Below, one piece after another: positions 10,051 through 21,292 of a stretch of DNA of 64,000 bases. The stretch covers positions 653,452,468 through 653,516,467 of the forward strand of contig NC_081409.1 of the NCBI RefSeq assembly GCF_030272615.1, given 5' to 3'. Position 1 is the stretch's first letter, and each line of letters opens with the position of its first letter. The position numbers and the translations under genes are program-made. The DNA is from Cryptomeria japonica. Lineage: Eukaryota > Streptophyta > Pinopsida > Cupressales > Cupressaceae. The notes below the pieces were generated by a model. The model was not told the DNA's origin and did not search any database. It worked only from the letters and a program-made list of their open reading frames with translations.

Positions 10051-11804
10051 CATTAATGGCTATTATGTTGCTCATCATTATGTGACATTGGTAGCTCATT
10101 TACTGGGGGCTCATTGTCATTCATGATGGTACAATTTCAAGTGCAATCATATTTTTTGAAGCAACATAATAGCCTAATTTTTCTATGTTATCTCTTGTTC
10201 CTATGGGGTAATAATGTGGAAATATTGATCATCTTTTCTTTAGAATTCTCTTTTCCTAGATATGGGAGAAGATGTGTATTCTCTTTCTTATCCTACCCAC
10301 TTCTTGTGAGGAGCATTTTACATACACTAGTGTCTTGCTTGCATGAACTCATGTGAGTATGTAGTACATTTTGCTTATGTCTAAATCTCTCCCTAGAAGA
10401 TTGTGTAAGTCCTTCTCATTGTCCTCATCCTTGGGAGGCAATGATCTTTCCTTATTTTTATCTAAGGATCCACTTTTTCCTATTTCATGGATGGTGTGAA
10501 CTTTATTACTTGATGTTATTCCTTGTATGCATTTGTTGTTGTTTGTTCAAGGATTCTCTGTTACAAGAGTTGTAAGTCCTTGACTACAACCTCTTTTGCA
10601 CTTGGTAAAATACATCCATAATGAATTTACTCTCCCAATTGGGTTAAAAAGAGCATCATCCTTCATTAAGAATCACTCTCACCTCGCAAAAGAAGGAAGT
10701 ATTGCATTCTTATTCTCTTCTTTGTCTTATTCTAGAAGATGTTATATTTGTCTAAGACAATTCCTCTCAGGGATAGGTGTCTTTTGTACAAAGATCTCTT
10801 CTCCTCTAAGGATCTCCTTTACAGATACTACAGGATATCCCTTTTCAATTATCTTATTCTTGCTTAAAGAGTGCAAAACTCTCTTGCTTGGATCTATGAC
10901 ATTGTTGCATTTTTGGGGTATCTTCTTTTGTGATGAAGGTAGGTATCCTTGTTCTACTTTACTCATGATATAAACATTACACTTTTTGAGCAATGGGTCA
11001 TTCCCGGAACCAGAGCACAGACTCTTAGAGCGAGATGCCATGCTTTTGTACTATACATATACAGGTTGTAGCATACTCAGGCATAGACTCCTATGAGGTG
11101 CTTCTAACTTCTCTTACACACACATGCACGAGGTTGAGTGGAACTAGCGGCATAAGGCTAGACTTTCTCACTCCTCCCTTACATGGATCACCTAGACAGA
11201 CTCTAGGGGCTAGTTTTCCATGTCCTTTTTCCCATGGATCACCTAGACAAGATCTAGGGGCAAGAAGTCCATGTTTTCTCTCTCACTTTTCTTCTCATGG
11301 ATCATCAATGTGTGTATTCATGCTTTTTTTCCTTTCTTTTCTTCTCTTTGCATTTTGTTTCCATTTACATCCTTCATCTTGTGTTAGAGAACTCTCAAAT
11401 CCTCACACTCTTTGTTGTGTTGGAATTGAGATTTAGTCCTCTTTCTTACCAAATGATTCTCCATTAATTTTTGATCTCATATCAAATCTTCTTGTGAGCA
11501 TTTGTCATCAATATTCTTTAACAATTCAAAGTGGTAAACATGATACCCTATTTCAACTCACTAAAATTAGCAAGCCGAAATAGGGGGGGGCATATAGCTA
11601 CCCTCAAATTTTCATCACCTTCCTTAGTAAGCATTAGGTGATTTTGTGATCTAATGTGTGTTTTGTAGGGTGCGGTTCCTAACTGTGTATTGCAGATACC
11701 GCTGGGGGCTTAGTTCGACAGACTTATGGATATATCCTTTTTCAAATAATGTTTACTTTTCTGTACTTTAGCTTGCATATGCACGTAGTGTTCATATGAC
11801 CGCT
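10051..11804 (+). other. Element B 3' non-coding region
   Basis: About 1.75 kb without a recognisable domain. Where an autonomous Tat element would carry RT, RNase H and integrase, only AT-rich sequence with short unrelated open frames is seen. It holds a short direct repeat at 11180-11300. Confidence 0.7.
11180..11310 (+). repeat. Direct repeat with 'catggatcacctagac' core
   Basis: Two clear copies and a partial third (starts at about 11182, 11233 and 11296) share 'catggatcacctagac' followed by 'ctagggg'. The spacing is about 50-63 bases. The repeat lies upstream of the polypurine tract of B. Confidence 0.6.
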
Positions 11805-11819
11805 AAAGTGGGGGCTAAA
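11805..11819 (+). promoter_or_regulatory. Polypurine tract of element B
   Basis: AAAGTGGGGGCTAAA sits directly before the 3' LTR start TGTAGTGTCG. Two pyrimidines interrupt the purine run. A D-family relative at 20158-20175 has a similar tract (ctaaagtggggaataaat). Confidence 0.8.
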
Positions 11820-13489
11820 TGTAGTGTCGTAAATTGTATGCACTTGCTGGGGTGGTACAATTTTACACCTAGTTTAGCACCCGCCTTGGCGCATTTTGCA
11901 TTTTGCATTGCATTTCCCCTTTAGCACTTAATTAATCAAATTAATTAGGTCTAAGGTTCTATTTTATCATCTTCCATATCATAAAGTTGGGCCCTTTTCA
12001 TTAAAGTGTGCCCCTTTCATTTTATTCCTCCAATACATCATTTAATCAAAAACCCTAATTAGGTCCTATTTTGAACTTGGGGGCTTGATTTCGGGGGTCA
12101 AAACATCTTGAAATCAGCTGTAACTTCGGGATTCTCTCTAAAATCATCATATCCGATGACCCTGAAAATTTGGTGAAAAGTTGTCGGGACGATGGCGCCC
12201 GGAGAGGACCATGGCACCCGGCGTGCACACGATCCCGGACATTTTTCCCCAAATTTTAGGAGTACGATCCAATCATAAAATAAAGATTAACCCCAAGAAA
12301 TTGGTGGGTGATTCAATCTCTAGGTCGGCCAAAAGTTGAAATTAAAACCTAGGGTTTCATATATAAGAGCTCTCTTTCTCCATTTGAAAGGATGGGGATT
12401 TTGGGTTTCAAGGACCTTGTATGCAGCGAAAGAGCAGATCTTTGAAGACTTCAACAACATACAACATCCATCCATCAAGAATTCATCAATTTCATTCATC
12501 CATTTAGGGCTTTGAAGGCATTGAATAACAATAGGGGATTACCGACTGAAGATTGGCTTGTACCCCTCCCTTGGGGTTGGGTATGATTTCATGTTGTTTT
12601 CATGTTTTTGCATAAGACTCATTATATCATTTGTATTCATGCTTTAGATCACTTTGCATCTTGATTTGGAGCATTTACATTATCATTTACAAGCAATTAG
12701 GGTTTACTTTCTAGGTTGCTCTAGTTTGCTTACTTGCATTTTAGATCTTGCACACACACAAGGTCTGCACACACATTACTTTTACAATACAACTTGGCTA
12801 TTCGTGGAGGTGGAAATCACCGAAGCGGGGGTTTGACTAAGTTAAAACCCTATATAGCTGCCCAAACACCTTTTTCAGATATAAGTGCAGATTTCGGGAT
12901 TCGGACGACGCCGCAAGTTGCAGATCCGGAAGAAGCAGATGGAGACCGAACCACACACCAAATTTCTGGGCAAAAGACCAGGACAGGGGCGTGGGGCACC
13001 CTGGTCCTTCTAGGACAGGGGTGCTAGGCACCCTGGTCCCTAGGACAGGGGCGCTGGGCGCTCTGGTCCTCCTGACAGACAACATTTCTGATAGTTTTCC
13101 AGAGTGCAAAACAGTAGTTTCAGGAGCAGTTTCAGGACAGTGGCACCCACGCCCCCGTCCTGAACATTTTCACTTAGATTTTAACTCTAGGTACGCATTT
13201 GCATTCTTATCTTGTCCTTGTGTTTACAGCTTTCCATTGTTTAATCTCAATTCTGCAATCTTGTTACTAGTTCATACTTACACTTTAAGGTTAATAGTTG
13301 AACTTGCATCATTTTATCTATCATTTGCAACAAAGGAATAGAAATCCTAATAGGTAGCCCATGGCTCTCTCTTCCACAAAAAGAAGTAGCTAATTGTGTG
13401 ATACCTCTAGGCTCTTTCGTATTCCACAAGTGTGTGATTGAAAGTGAGATTAGGGCATGTTTGCTTAGTGTCACTTTTTCCCCCACACA
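11820..13489 (+). mobile_element. Element B 3' LTR
   Basis: The mate of the 5' LTR, with the same ends and the same TATA box (CATATATAAG at 12359-12368) and GC-rich repeat (12978-13077). In the first 650 bp I count about 28 substitutions between the two, mostly C/T or G/A, roughly 4%. Confidence 0.9.
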
Positions 13490-13494
13490 GGTTG
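13490..13494. repeat. Right target-site duplication of element B (GGTTG)
   Basis: An exact copy of the 5 bases at 4829-4833, directly after the CACACA end of the 3' LTR. Confidence 0.9.
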
Positions 13495-13772
13495 TGATAG
13501 TGAACTGGATGAATTCTTGTGGCAGAAATAAGTTAGAGTTACAGTAGAAAGAGAGTAGTAAGCAGAGACAGTGCACAGGTCTAAAGCAAGGGAAGAGAAA
13601 TAAAGAGGGTTGGGAGTTAGAGAATCTGGGTGAGATTCTAGAGGAGCTAAGAGAGAGGTTTGCAAATAAGGAATATATTTGGATCAGTAATGAGCATGTA
13701 GTCTTTATTCCAAATCCTTTTCAATGTTCATGATTTTCCTCTCATGGAACATCTCTTTCTAATTGGGGTGTC
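13495..13772 (+). mobile_element. Element A 3' internal remnant
   Basis: This continues element A after B. It is about 280 bp of purine-rich sequence running into the LTR start. No RT, RNase H or integrase motif is present. 'aattggggtgtc' before the LTR may be the remnant polypurine tract. Confidence 0.6.
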
Positions 13773-14583
13773 TGATGTAGGAGCATCCCCAATCTATGAG
13801 CAATCTTGTATCAACCAAAAAAATATTTCCTTTTAGTTTAGTTCTTGTTCAATTCAGTGTGCAGTTTTTGTGTTGTCAGCATGTTCAGGTAGTTGCTTGC
13901 TTTTCATTGCAGATCATATTTTTCAGTTTCTAGGCTATTTCTTGTGCTTAATTCCATATTCTTAGTTCATTTGGATTCTTTTTCGGCAATATATTTCTTT
14001 TGGTTTGATTGTTTCTGGGTTCTGGAGCAGTTTTGGGCTTACTGGTTGGAGATTTCTTCATTTCCAGAGTGGTTTATTGGCATGTGGATCTATTTTGGGT
14101 CTTTCTAGATGTTCCTAAGTCCTTGGCCAACCTTCTTGTTGATCCACACTTCTTGGTGGTTCTTTTCTAGAGAATTTCCTTTCATTCTTGGGGCCAACCT
14201 ATTTACACATTTCATTTTCCTATCTTGGTAAATGTAATGTTTTGTGGCCAACCTGAATGTTCTAGAGGGTATATATATGGTTTTATGTGATCATTTGTAA
14301 TTATTTGAGGATTATGAGATTCTAGATTCATGATTAGAGATCTAGATAACTCTGGGACTTCTAGATGGATTGAAATCTGACATGTTAGTTTGCATGTAAC
14401 CGATTGATTACTGGATGTTCTATGATGACTGTGTGACGATAACCAGTTGGTTACCAGAGGTTATAAGATAATAATATGATCTGATTATGTGATCTTTAAA
14501 TTTTTTATTGTTTCTTCCATTGTGTTACTCTTGCTGCATGATCTGGTCTTTTCTCTTTGAGGACTCACCAGATTATGGCTACA
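13773..14583 (+). mobile_element. Element A 3' LTR
   Basis: It begins TGATGTAGGAGCATCCCC and ends GGCTACA, 811 bp. The start matches F's LTR at 24185 (TGATGTAGGAGCATCCCT), and the body matches the truncated 5' LTR of A. It is the only complete LTR of A in the window. Confidence 0.75.
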
Positions 14584-14762
14584 GCAAAAACCCTAATTTA
14601 TAATTCTAAAATTCAATTGTGGTTTGCATAGTTTTTCAAATCTATTTTAAGATCTAATATTTATGATACATTATGCTATGATTTAGAGGATTTTATATTT
14701 CAAATTCACAAATCATATTGCCCAATTAATTGGTTAATCAATCACTTTTATAAAAAAGTTCA

Positions 14763-16140
14763 TTGTTTAATCATAATCTTCAATTTCTGCATTCAAATTT
14801 CCCTCCTTTGTGCATGAGTTTTGTCACCATTAGTCCTACCTACAATATTCCCATGAGAAGTTGTAGAATTAAGGCTTTCCAAGGTTTAATTACTAAGGAT
14901 ATGGAGCCTAATTTGGATAACTTATTTCCTGAGAATGTTGGTAGTTCTTCCAACCCAACAAATGATGTCATTTATCCCCATTCTTTTCATAATTCTCATG
15001 ATGTGTATGAATCATTGAATAGGGTTACCATTAACCAATTGGAGAAGATTTAAAATGGTTTTGAAAAATATTTAACAATGGATGAGTTAAAAATACATAG
15101 TAAGTGAGGCAATCCCATTGATTGAAGGATAAAAAAGAATGGTGCAAAGCGATAAAATTGGTGTTGATTTGTTGCATGGCCTTGCTCATATTGTTGACAT
15201 TGATATCATTCCTATCAAAATTTGTATTGATGTTGTTGGTTACACTCAAACAACTAGTCAAGTCAATCATTCTATTCATATGCCTACGTCCTTTCCTAGT
15301 GTGCCTATATTTATATCTTCTATCATGACTACTTCCACACAAAGTGTTAATCCTACACATGTTATTCAAGGAGGCAACCTTGTTAATCAAAATTCCTATA
15401 CACCTCCTTTGAGTCTTCCATTTGAGTCCCAAGCATCTTCCATACCCACATATAATAGTGTTTCACCTCCTTACTCTCAACCTCCACCTACATACAATAA
15501 TGTTAGCCCTCTATAATAATCCAATATGTCCAATTTCAATCCATTCATCGAAACATCCATCAATAACTTAAATCAAAAAATTTCATCCCTACAATAACCA
15601 TTGGTATTACCCAATATAAGTTTAATGTTCCCACATTTGATGTAGCGACCCTATTATCCGATGACATTGTCCATTTTTTTCCTCCTAAACATATGGAAGT
15701 CCCTCAATTGGAGCTTTGCAATGGGAAAAGTGATCCCTTGACTCATGCAAAAATATTTCAAACATTGTGTAGTGAATTTGCTCATGATCAAATACTTATG
15801 GCTAAACTGTTTACTCAAACCTTTAGGGATAAAGATTTTCAATGGTATTGTTCTTTTCCTTGTTATTCAATTAAATAATTTCATTAATTATCTAATGATT
15901 TCATTCAACAATTTCATAATAATATTGGTCCTAAGATTACTTTGACTGATTTTACTCATTGTAAAGAAAGTGTTAAAGAAAAAGTGATTAATTTTATTGA
16001 TGGATATAAACATTTGTATTCTCAAATTTCTTATCCTATGCCTGAACATGATGTTCAAAGAATTTTTATTGCTGATTTACAAAAATACATTAGGGATAAG
16101 ATTTTGTTTTCTGAGTTTGCTTCCTTTACATAGTTGTGTG
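14763..16140 (+). pseudogene. Element D gag (decayed)
   Basis: Open pieces spread over several frames cover a Tat-type Gag. They comprise a Pro/Ser-rich linker containing VIQGGN (15139-15516), which echoes the V-Q-G-G-Y repeats of B, then capsid text 'LELCNGKSDPLTHAKIFQTL' and 'LFTQTFRDKDFQWYCSFP' (15693-15860). This is followed by 'KEKVINFIDGYKHLYSQISY' and 'DVQRIFIADLQKYIRDK' near 15970-16110. Stops and frame changes are frequent. Unlike B, D keeps a capsid domain. Confidence 0.65.
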
Positions 16141-16367
16141 TAGTGCTTCATAATTATCATCTTCAAGTGAGTTAATTTGAATCATCTCTTTCAATGGATT
16201 GAGTTGATAAGAATGAGAGTGCTCAACAATATTTTGCAAAGTTTAAACCAAACAAGGGATACATCGAGATAAATGACAAAATTAATACTCAAGTGGCACA
16301 CACGACATTAGGTGTGGCCCCTTTATCCAAATATTTTTGGAAATAATTTACTCCACTTTCAGAGTCT

Positions 16368-16610
16368 TTGCATACCATAATGTCAAAATTGATAAATAAT
16401 AATATGTTGAAACTTCCTCCCATCAAGCCAATTGATACCTCCAAACATTTATTGGATCTTATCATGATCCCAAAACCTTTTGCCAATACCATCGTCAACC
16501 TAGTCATGTTATTAAGAAGTGTTATACCTTATGGAGTAGGATTTAAGACTTTATTTATAACAATACCATAAATCTATAGCTCTTCCTAATAAAAACCTTC
16601 TAATATTTAC
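16368..16610 (+). pseudogene. Element D zinc-knuckle region (decayed)
   Basis: 'NMLKLPPIKPIDTSKH' is followed in another frame by text resembling the Tat-type knuckle and its 'IQDLIDN' tail (J: C-X2-H-X4-H-X4-C then 'LKDLIQDLIDRG'). The cysteines are only partly preserved. Assigned by position and similarity to J. Confidence 0.45.
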
Positions 16611-16617
16611 TAATCCT

Positions 16618-17206
16618 TTGCCTTCCCATTCTAATAATATTGTTGAGTCTGAACCTCTTGCATATTATCTCGATGACCTTGATGTTAAGTCCAAGAATGT
16701 TATGAATCTTTTTGACAAACCTACACCTTCCAAGGACCTATGCATTACCTTTTATCCTAGTCAGATAATTGTTGCACCCGATGGCCCACTATATATCACT
16801 ATGAATATTGAAGACAAACTCTCACAAAGGATTCTCATTGATCCAATGTGTATGGTGAAAGTGACCATTGAAGAATATCTATATACTATAATTACATCAA
16901 GTAACATATGATAAATATGATGTAATGGTCAAGGTATATGATGGTTTCTCTTTCCCTACTATTGGTTCTATTACTCTTCTTGTTGAGTTTTGTACTAAGT
17001 GCTAAGATGTGAATTTTGTTATCATTCCTACATCAGATCATTTTTGTATGAAGTTTGGACATCCTTGGCTCTCTTCCAAGAAAGTGATCCATTTTACTAT
17101 TCATAAATGTGTAAAATTTCCTCATAATGGCACTATCATATCAATCAATCATAACATGTACCAACCCATATTGAGGCATAGAGATGTCACCCTTGATAAC
17201 TTTTGA
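16618..17206 (+). pseudogene. Element D protease (decayed)
   Basis: 'LAYYLDDLDVKSKNVMNLF' leads into 'LYITMNIEDKLSQRILIDPM', which lies at the position of the catalytic Asp of J's 'HRIKQVLIDNGAGLN'. The next residues are P-M instead of N-G, so the active site is lost. 'FGHPWLSSKKVIHFTIHKCV' at 17050-17115 corresponds to J's 'LGRPWIHAMQAVPSTYHKCI'. A stop near 16910 and a frame change separate the halves. Confidence 0.55.
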
Positions 17207-17286
17207 CCCAAATAATTTGAGCCTGTTAAGCCTCAAAGTGATGCTCTTTTTTTATCTTATAAAAAGTGGAAGAATTAGATAATCTT

Positions 17287-18510
17287 ATCTATAGCATCAT
17301 AAATTATCATTGGGCCAATTTACACCTCATGTTTGTGCCCCTACTTTAGCACGTCTCTCTCTTATCTCCTATTTGGGTCCGTTCAGTTCCTTAACTCTAG
17401 TTTGGATGCCTCATACACCTACCAAATGACTCTCTAGAGGGGTGTCCTCTTCACTGGCCTTAATTTTGGTCCTTGATTGAGGAGGTCCAGGGTGCTACCA
17501 CCATTGAACTAGACCAGAGCAGCTAGTGCCCTAACCATCCTCAATGGGGTGCATTTTTCAATAGAGGGGTGGTACCTATATTTCCGACAAGAAATGAAAT
17601 AGGTGGCTCTATATGACAGTTGGAGGTCGGCCTAATTAGTAAATTGACCTAGGATCTCATATATAAAGGCATTAATCAATTCATTTCAATCTAAGTCTTC
17701 ACATCCAATAAATCAAGAATTCAAATATTATCAAAGCATTCATCATCAAGTGTTCTCAGAGGTCTTCAAGGCTACATATTCTTCATTCAACCATTGTGGA
17801 TAAATATTGTATCATTCATATGCAAGCATGTGCATGAGATTAGGTTTTTATCATGTTCATTCCATTTCATACAACATACGTGATTACATTCAAGAAGCAA
17901 AGCATCATTATCAGTCATTGTTGATTTGAGGTATATCTTTCCATTTTTTATTTCAGTATTTACAATATTTCATTCTAGTTTAATTCCTAAACCAGGGTTT
18001 GACTTAGGCAAGCTCCTATTCCAAACCTATTTCCCCTTCTTTTTATGTGTAGGAAGTAGGTATGAAGCTATGATCTTCAAAATAGGCTTTATTTACAGTG
18101 ACGAAGAGATCCCCCATTGGAGTGCAAAAATTATTGATCACCAAAACAACCACCATCCCAAGCCTCACAAATCAGGAGCTCCTTCTTAGAATAGATTTGA
18201 ATAGTCTTATATTCTTCCGATCCAGGTTTGTTGCTCAATTCGATGACTATAGCTTGTTGTTTCTACTTATTTACCTTCATTTTGGCACATTTACCCTAAT
18301 TTTAGCAAATTCAACAATTCAATTCAACTCAAGGGAAACAAGAGGTACATTCAAAACCCCCAATAATTTGATCAAAATCTAGATCTATTAGGTTTAGATC
18401 TATCAAATTCCTATCTTTCCCTAATGTAATGGTCCCTATTCCCTAAGCCTTAAATTAGCAGTTTCTTCCTACTATGGTTAAAATCCTAATTTTTCACCAA
18501 TAAATTATCT
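17287..18510 (+). mobile_element. LTR-like segment D-L1 (B-related family, old)
   Basis: It starts 'tagcatcataaattatc', resembling B's 'gtagtgtcgtaaattgtatg'. It carries a TATA-like 'catatataaagg' near 17662 and the landmark 'agggtttgacttaggcaag', which matches B ('gatttgactaaggcaaaa') and the segment at 20176. The right end is blurred, near 'gatctatcaaattcctatc' plus about 100 bp. No flanking duplication or primer site was found, so the borders are approximate. Confidence 0.5.
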
Positions 18511-19950
18511 TTGAGTAAGCCTAGAGACCCTAGACCTACTTCTCCTCATCATAGTGGACTTGGTATCCTCCCTACACCTTTTATTCCTCCTATATATGCC
18601 ATAGCGTTTCCTCCTATGTCTTACAAATGAAAACACCCGACATCTCCTATTTCTTAACCTAGTAGACAATCTCCCATTCCTCCTCCTTTAAAAGAAGAAA
18701 ATAAGCCTATCTTCATTGATCCTAAATATTCACAACCCTCAGCTAAAGCTAGATGCAACTATTGTGTGAGAGAACACCAACAACAATGTTGTGCTAAGGC
18801 TCGTGAACTTTCTTCTCAAACCATTTCCTCCATAAAGACATCAAATGTTGACTTGGTCCCATTTGTATAGCCTTCACCTAACCCTAGGGATGAAGTTCAA
18901 CCTAAATTGCCTAGATTAAAAAAGATTAAGAAAAATTATGGTTCATGCTCTTTTCATGTGAGAGATCCTATTTTTATTAATCTTGACAAAGAAATGGATG
19001 ATGATGTTGTTCATGCTAATGATGTTGATTCTAATGATTCTGATGGTATGTATTAGCTTGTTGATGTTGACAATGATTTATCTAAAGAATTTTCATAAAC
19101 ATTAATCCTAGCTCCTAGTAAGAAACAAAGTGACTCATCATTAGAGTGTGGTACTTGTTTGGAACTTGTAGCAGCAGCTCCATCTATGGTACTCAAAGTT
19201 TCTTCTCTAACATCTTGTCCACCTTCCCAAAATTATATTTAGTAAGTTTGGGAGGTGGATGATTTGCTTGATTAACTTCAATATTGATGTAGATTCTCTC
19301 TCCTCTCTTGTTCATAATGTGCTTCCCCATGATGTGTTTTTCTATTATGTTAGGTTCTCTTTGGATGACCCTTGTCACCTTGTTGGTGCAAGGTAATAAA
19401 AATGTTGAATCTATTGTGACATTCTTCTATTTGTATCTCAATTCTTCTATCCATTGTCCCTTGTGTTGTGTACTTGGGGATGATACAAAGCATTAAGATC
19501 TATTTTGGTCTCTCCCATGCTTAAAAGACACATGTGCCCTTCTATTATGTTTGTGGTTCCACTACCTTTGGGGGATTAGACAATTCAAGGAAAAAAATCA
19601 TGATATGCATTATTTATCATAAGAGTATACTGAACCCAAAGTTAGCAGACCCCTAATGTACTTTTATGTTTTGTGATCATTATCCGTTGATTTTCCATTC
19701 TTGGGGGCATATCATTCTGGAAACGTGCTTGTCTTTGGATGCATGCTACCTTAAACAAATTAATCTTGATAAGGTGTATGCAATCATTTTAACTTGAGGG
19801 CATACAATCCTCTCAATGTTTCACTTTATGCACAACATAACATCTCTTGATACTCAAGTTACATTGAAAATTGAGCCTTTTGATTTCTAATTTGGTATTT
19901 TTGTTTTTCAAGACTCAAAGTAAGAAAACCTTTCTAGGATAGAAATCATG

Positions 19951-20002
<52 letters not shown>

Positions 20003-20157
20003 GTTTCTTATAATGTCCTTTTTATTGATATTGAATTAGTAAGATCTTAAAATCCCTAGGAGGTTGGTGTATCTTGCCTCTTTGATTTCTTGATGAAAGT
20101 TTTTAATGTAGACCTTTTGTACTTTATTGTGAGTATGTTTATTCTCATACTTTCACT
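18511..20157 (+). mobile_element. Degenerate internal sequence between D-family LTR-like segments
   Basis: Proline-rich broken coding text at about 18518-18720 is followed by a Cys/His-containing stretch near 18750 ('ARCNYCVREHQQQCCAKARE') and then acidic text 'DPIFINLDKEMDDDVVHAND' near 18970. It may be a gag linker of the B/D group. A short open piece at 19308-19496 has no recognised domain. From about 19500 to the polypurine tract I see nothing but AT-rich sequence and a (TC)n run. Confidence 0.4.
19951..20000 (+). repeat. (TC)n microsatellite
   Basis: About 24 uninterrupted CT dinucleotides within the degenerate D interior. Confidence 0.95.
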
Positions 20158-20175
20158 AAAGTGGGGAATAAATTT
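20158..20175 (+). promoter_or_regulatory. Polypurine tract, D family
   Basis: 'ctaaagtggggaataaat' directly precedes LTR-like sequence and resembles B's tract (aaagtgggggctaaa). Confidence 0.55.
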
Positions 20176-21292
20176 AGGATCCTAAATTATGCTCACCTAT
20201 AATTTTGTCCACTTTTAGGCCTCACTTTGACATTCATCCTTTAAGGCCTAATTAAAGAACTGATTCTGTTGACACCAAGTATCAAACACAATTCTTAACT
20301 ATCTTTTCTAACTCCCCAAGATCCTAAAGCCCTAATTTATAGGACCATGGTGTTAGGCATCTTGCTCCTCTCAAAAAGGGCTCATCTTGGGGCCTCATAA
20401 TAGTCACCTAATTTGGGTGGGGACTTAGATCCTGTGTCAACTTGTGTCAATTTGTTTTTTCAACCAATAATTATAAAAGGAGGTGTAGCCCTCTCATTTC
20501 AAACCTAAGAAAATTTTGCCAAATAAATTCAAGATCTCACTTACACTAGCATATTAAAGTGAGCAAGCAATCATTCATCTATCAAGCACAGGAGTAGAAA
20601 TGAAATCAAGATTCAAGCATTAGAGATGACATTCATGTTCTATGTTTTATGAACACTATCCACATTAAACCCTAATTCCTTGTGAGGACAAACAAAATTT
20701 CATTAAAGGTATTTCATTAGTTTTTCATTCATTTTCAACCTTTCCATCAAAAGGAAAGTATTTAACTATAGTACTTCATTTACATTTCAATTTCATTTCA
20801 TGGTTAATTCCAAAATTGGGGTTTGACCTAAGGCAAACCACTACTACCATCAATTTCCCCCTTTTTCACCATGTGTCGGAACATGTACAGAGCTATGTTT
20901 TAGAGGTTCAATAGGGTTCATAGAGATGAATAGGTTCATCTTTTTACAACAAAAAAATTGGAGGACTAGGGCGACCTACACCATGATCTTGATAAATCAA
21001 GCTGAATTTCTAGGAATAGTTGTGAAACATCCTCTTTTGCTCAGATCCAGGTTTGTGGCTCCATATGACTATTGTATCTTACTATTTCTATTAAATTACT
21101 TCGATAATTCACTATTTTACCGTAATCTTTAAATAATTCAAAATTCACTTCAATCTTAGGGAAGGACAAGCCCCATTTAGGAGGCTTGGAATATGATTAG
21201 AATCATGGTCTATTAAGCTTAGATCTATCAAGTTCCATTTTCTTGTAATGTAATGGTAATTTAAGAAAAATTAGTGGTTTTATTTATTTTTT
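20176..21292 (+). mobile_element. LTR-like segment D-L2
   Basis: It follows the polypurine tract and begins 'taggatcctaaattatg'. It shares with D-L1 the 'ggtttgacctaaggcaa' block, a 'cagatccaggtttgt' block and the ending 'ttagatctatcaa...gtaatgtaatggt'. The two segments are too diverged by eye to be a recent pair (I judge 25-30%). They are either a very old LTR pair or LTRs of two related elements. Confidence 0.5.

Larger units (their letters stand above)
4834..13489 (+). mobile_element. Element B: complete non-autonomous LTR retrotransposon (8.66 kb)
   Basis: B has two LTRs of 1669 and 1670 bp with TG...CA ends, a primer site, a polypurine tract and a perfect 5-bp target duplication, so it is structurally complete. 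Its 5.3-kb interior encodes a 613-aa protein, then a protease and G-patch region homologous to element J's Gag-Pol. No capsid, RT, RNase H or integrase is visible. It must therefore have moved with enzymes supplied in trans. The primer site is the same unusual sequence used by J, which points to a Tat-type helper (inference). The first 650 bp of the LTRs differ at about 28 places, mostly transitions. Confidence 0.85.
2376..14583 (+). mobile_element. Element A: Ty3 retrotransposon (gag-PR only), interrupted by E0 and B
   Basis: A consists of a truncated 5' LTR, an iMet-type primer site, decayed gag and protease, a short 3' internal remnant (13495-13772) and a full 3' LTR. Element B interrupts it with a clean 5-bp duplication, and E0 interrupts the 5' LTR. 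When the two A flanks of B are joined, there is no RT, RNase H or integrase. A had therefore already lost most of pol before B arrived. The LTR and the gag/PR text match element F at 24185, placing both in one family. The right flank begins GCAAA; the matching left duplication is outside the window. Confidence 0.75.
14584..17286 (+). mobile_element. Element D: degenerate Ty3 (Tat-like) fragment, leader-gag-protease
   Basis: The sequence to the right of A reads as the leader, gag and protease of a B/J-related element in many broken frames. A therefore inserted into D's leader. The leader has 'aaaaaccctaattt' and AT-rich text like B's leader. No RT follows the protease; the sequence runs instead into LTR-like DNA at 17287. 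This is an ancient, rearranged copy. Confidence 0.55.

Noticed and set aside
10114-11041. Short frames after B's G-patch as candidate envelope or extra ORF
   Set aside because: Short, unrelated, without signal peptide plus transmembrane layout or conserved motif; treated as non-coding.
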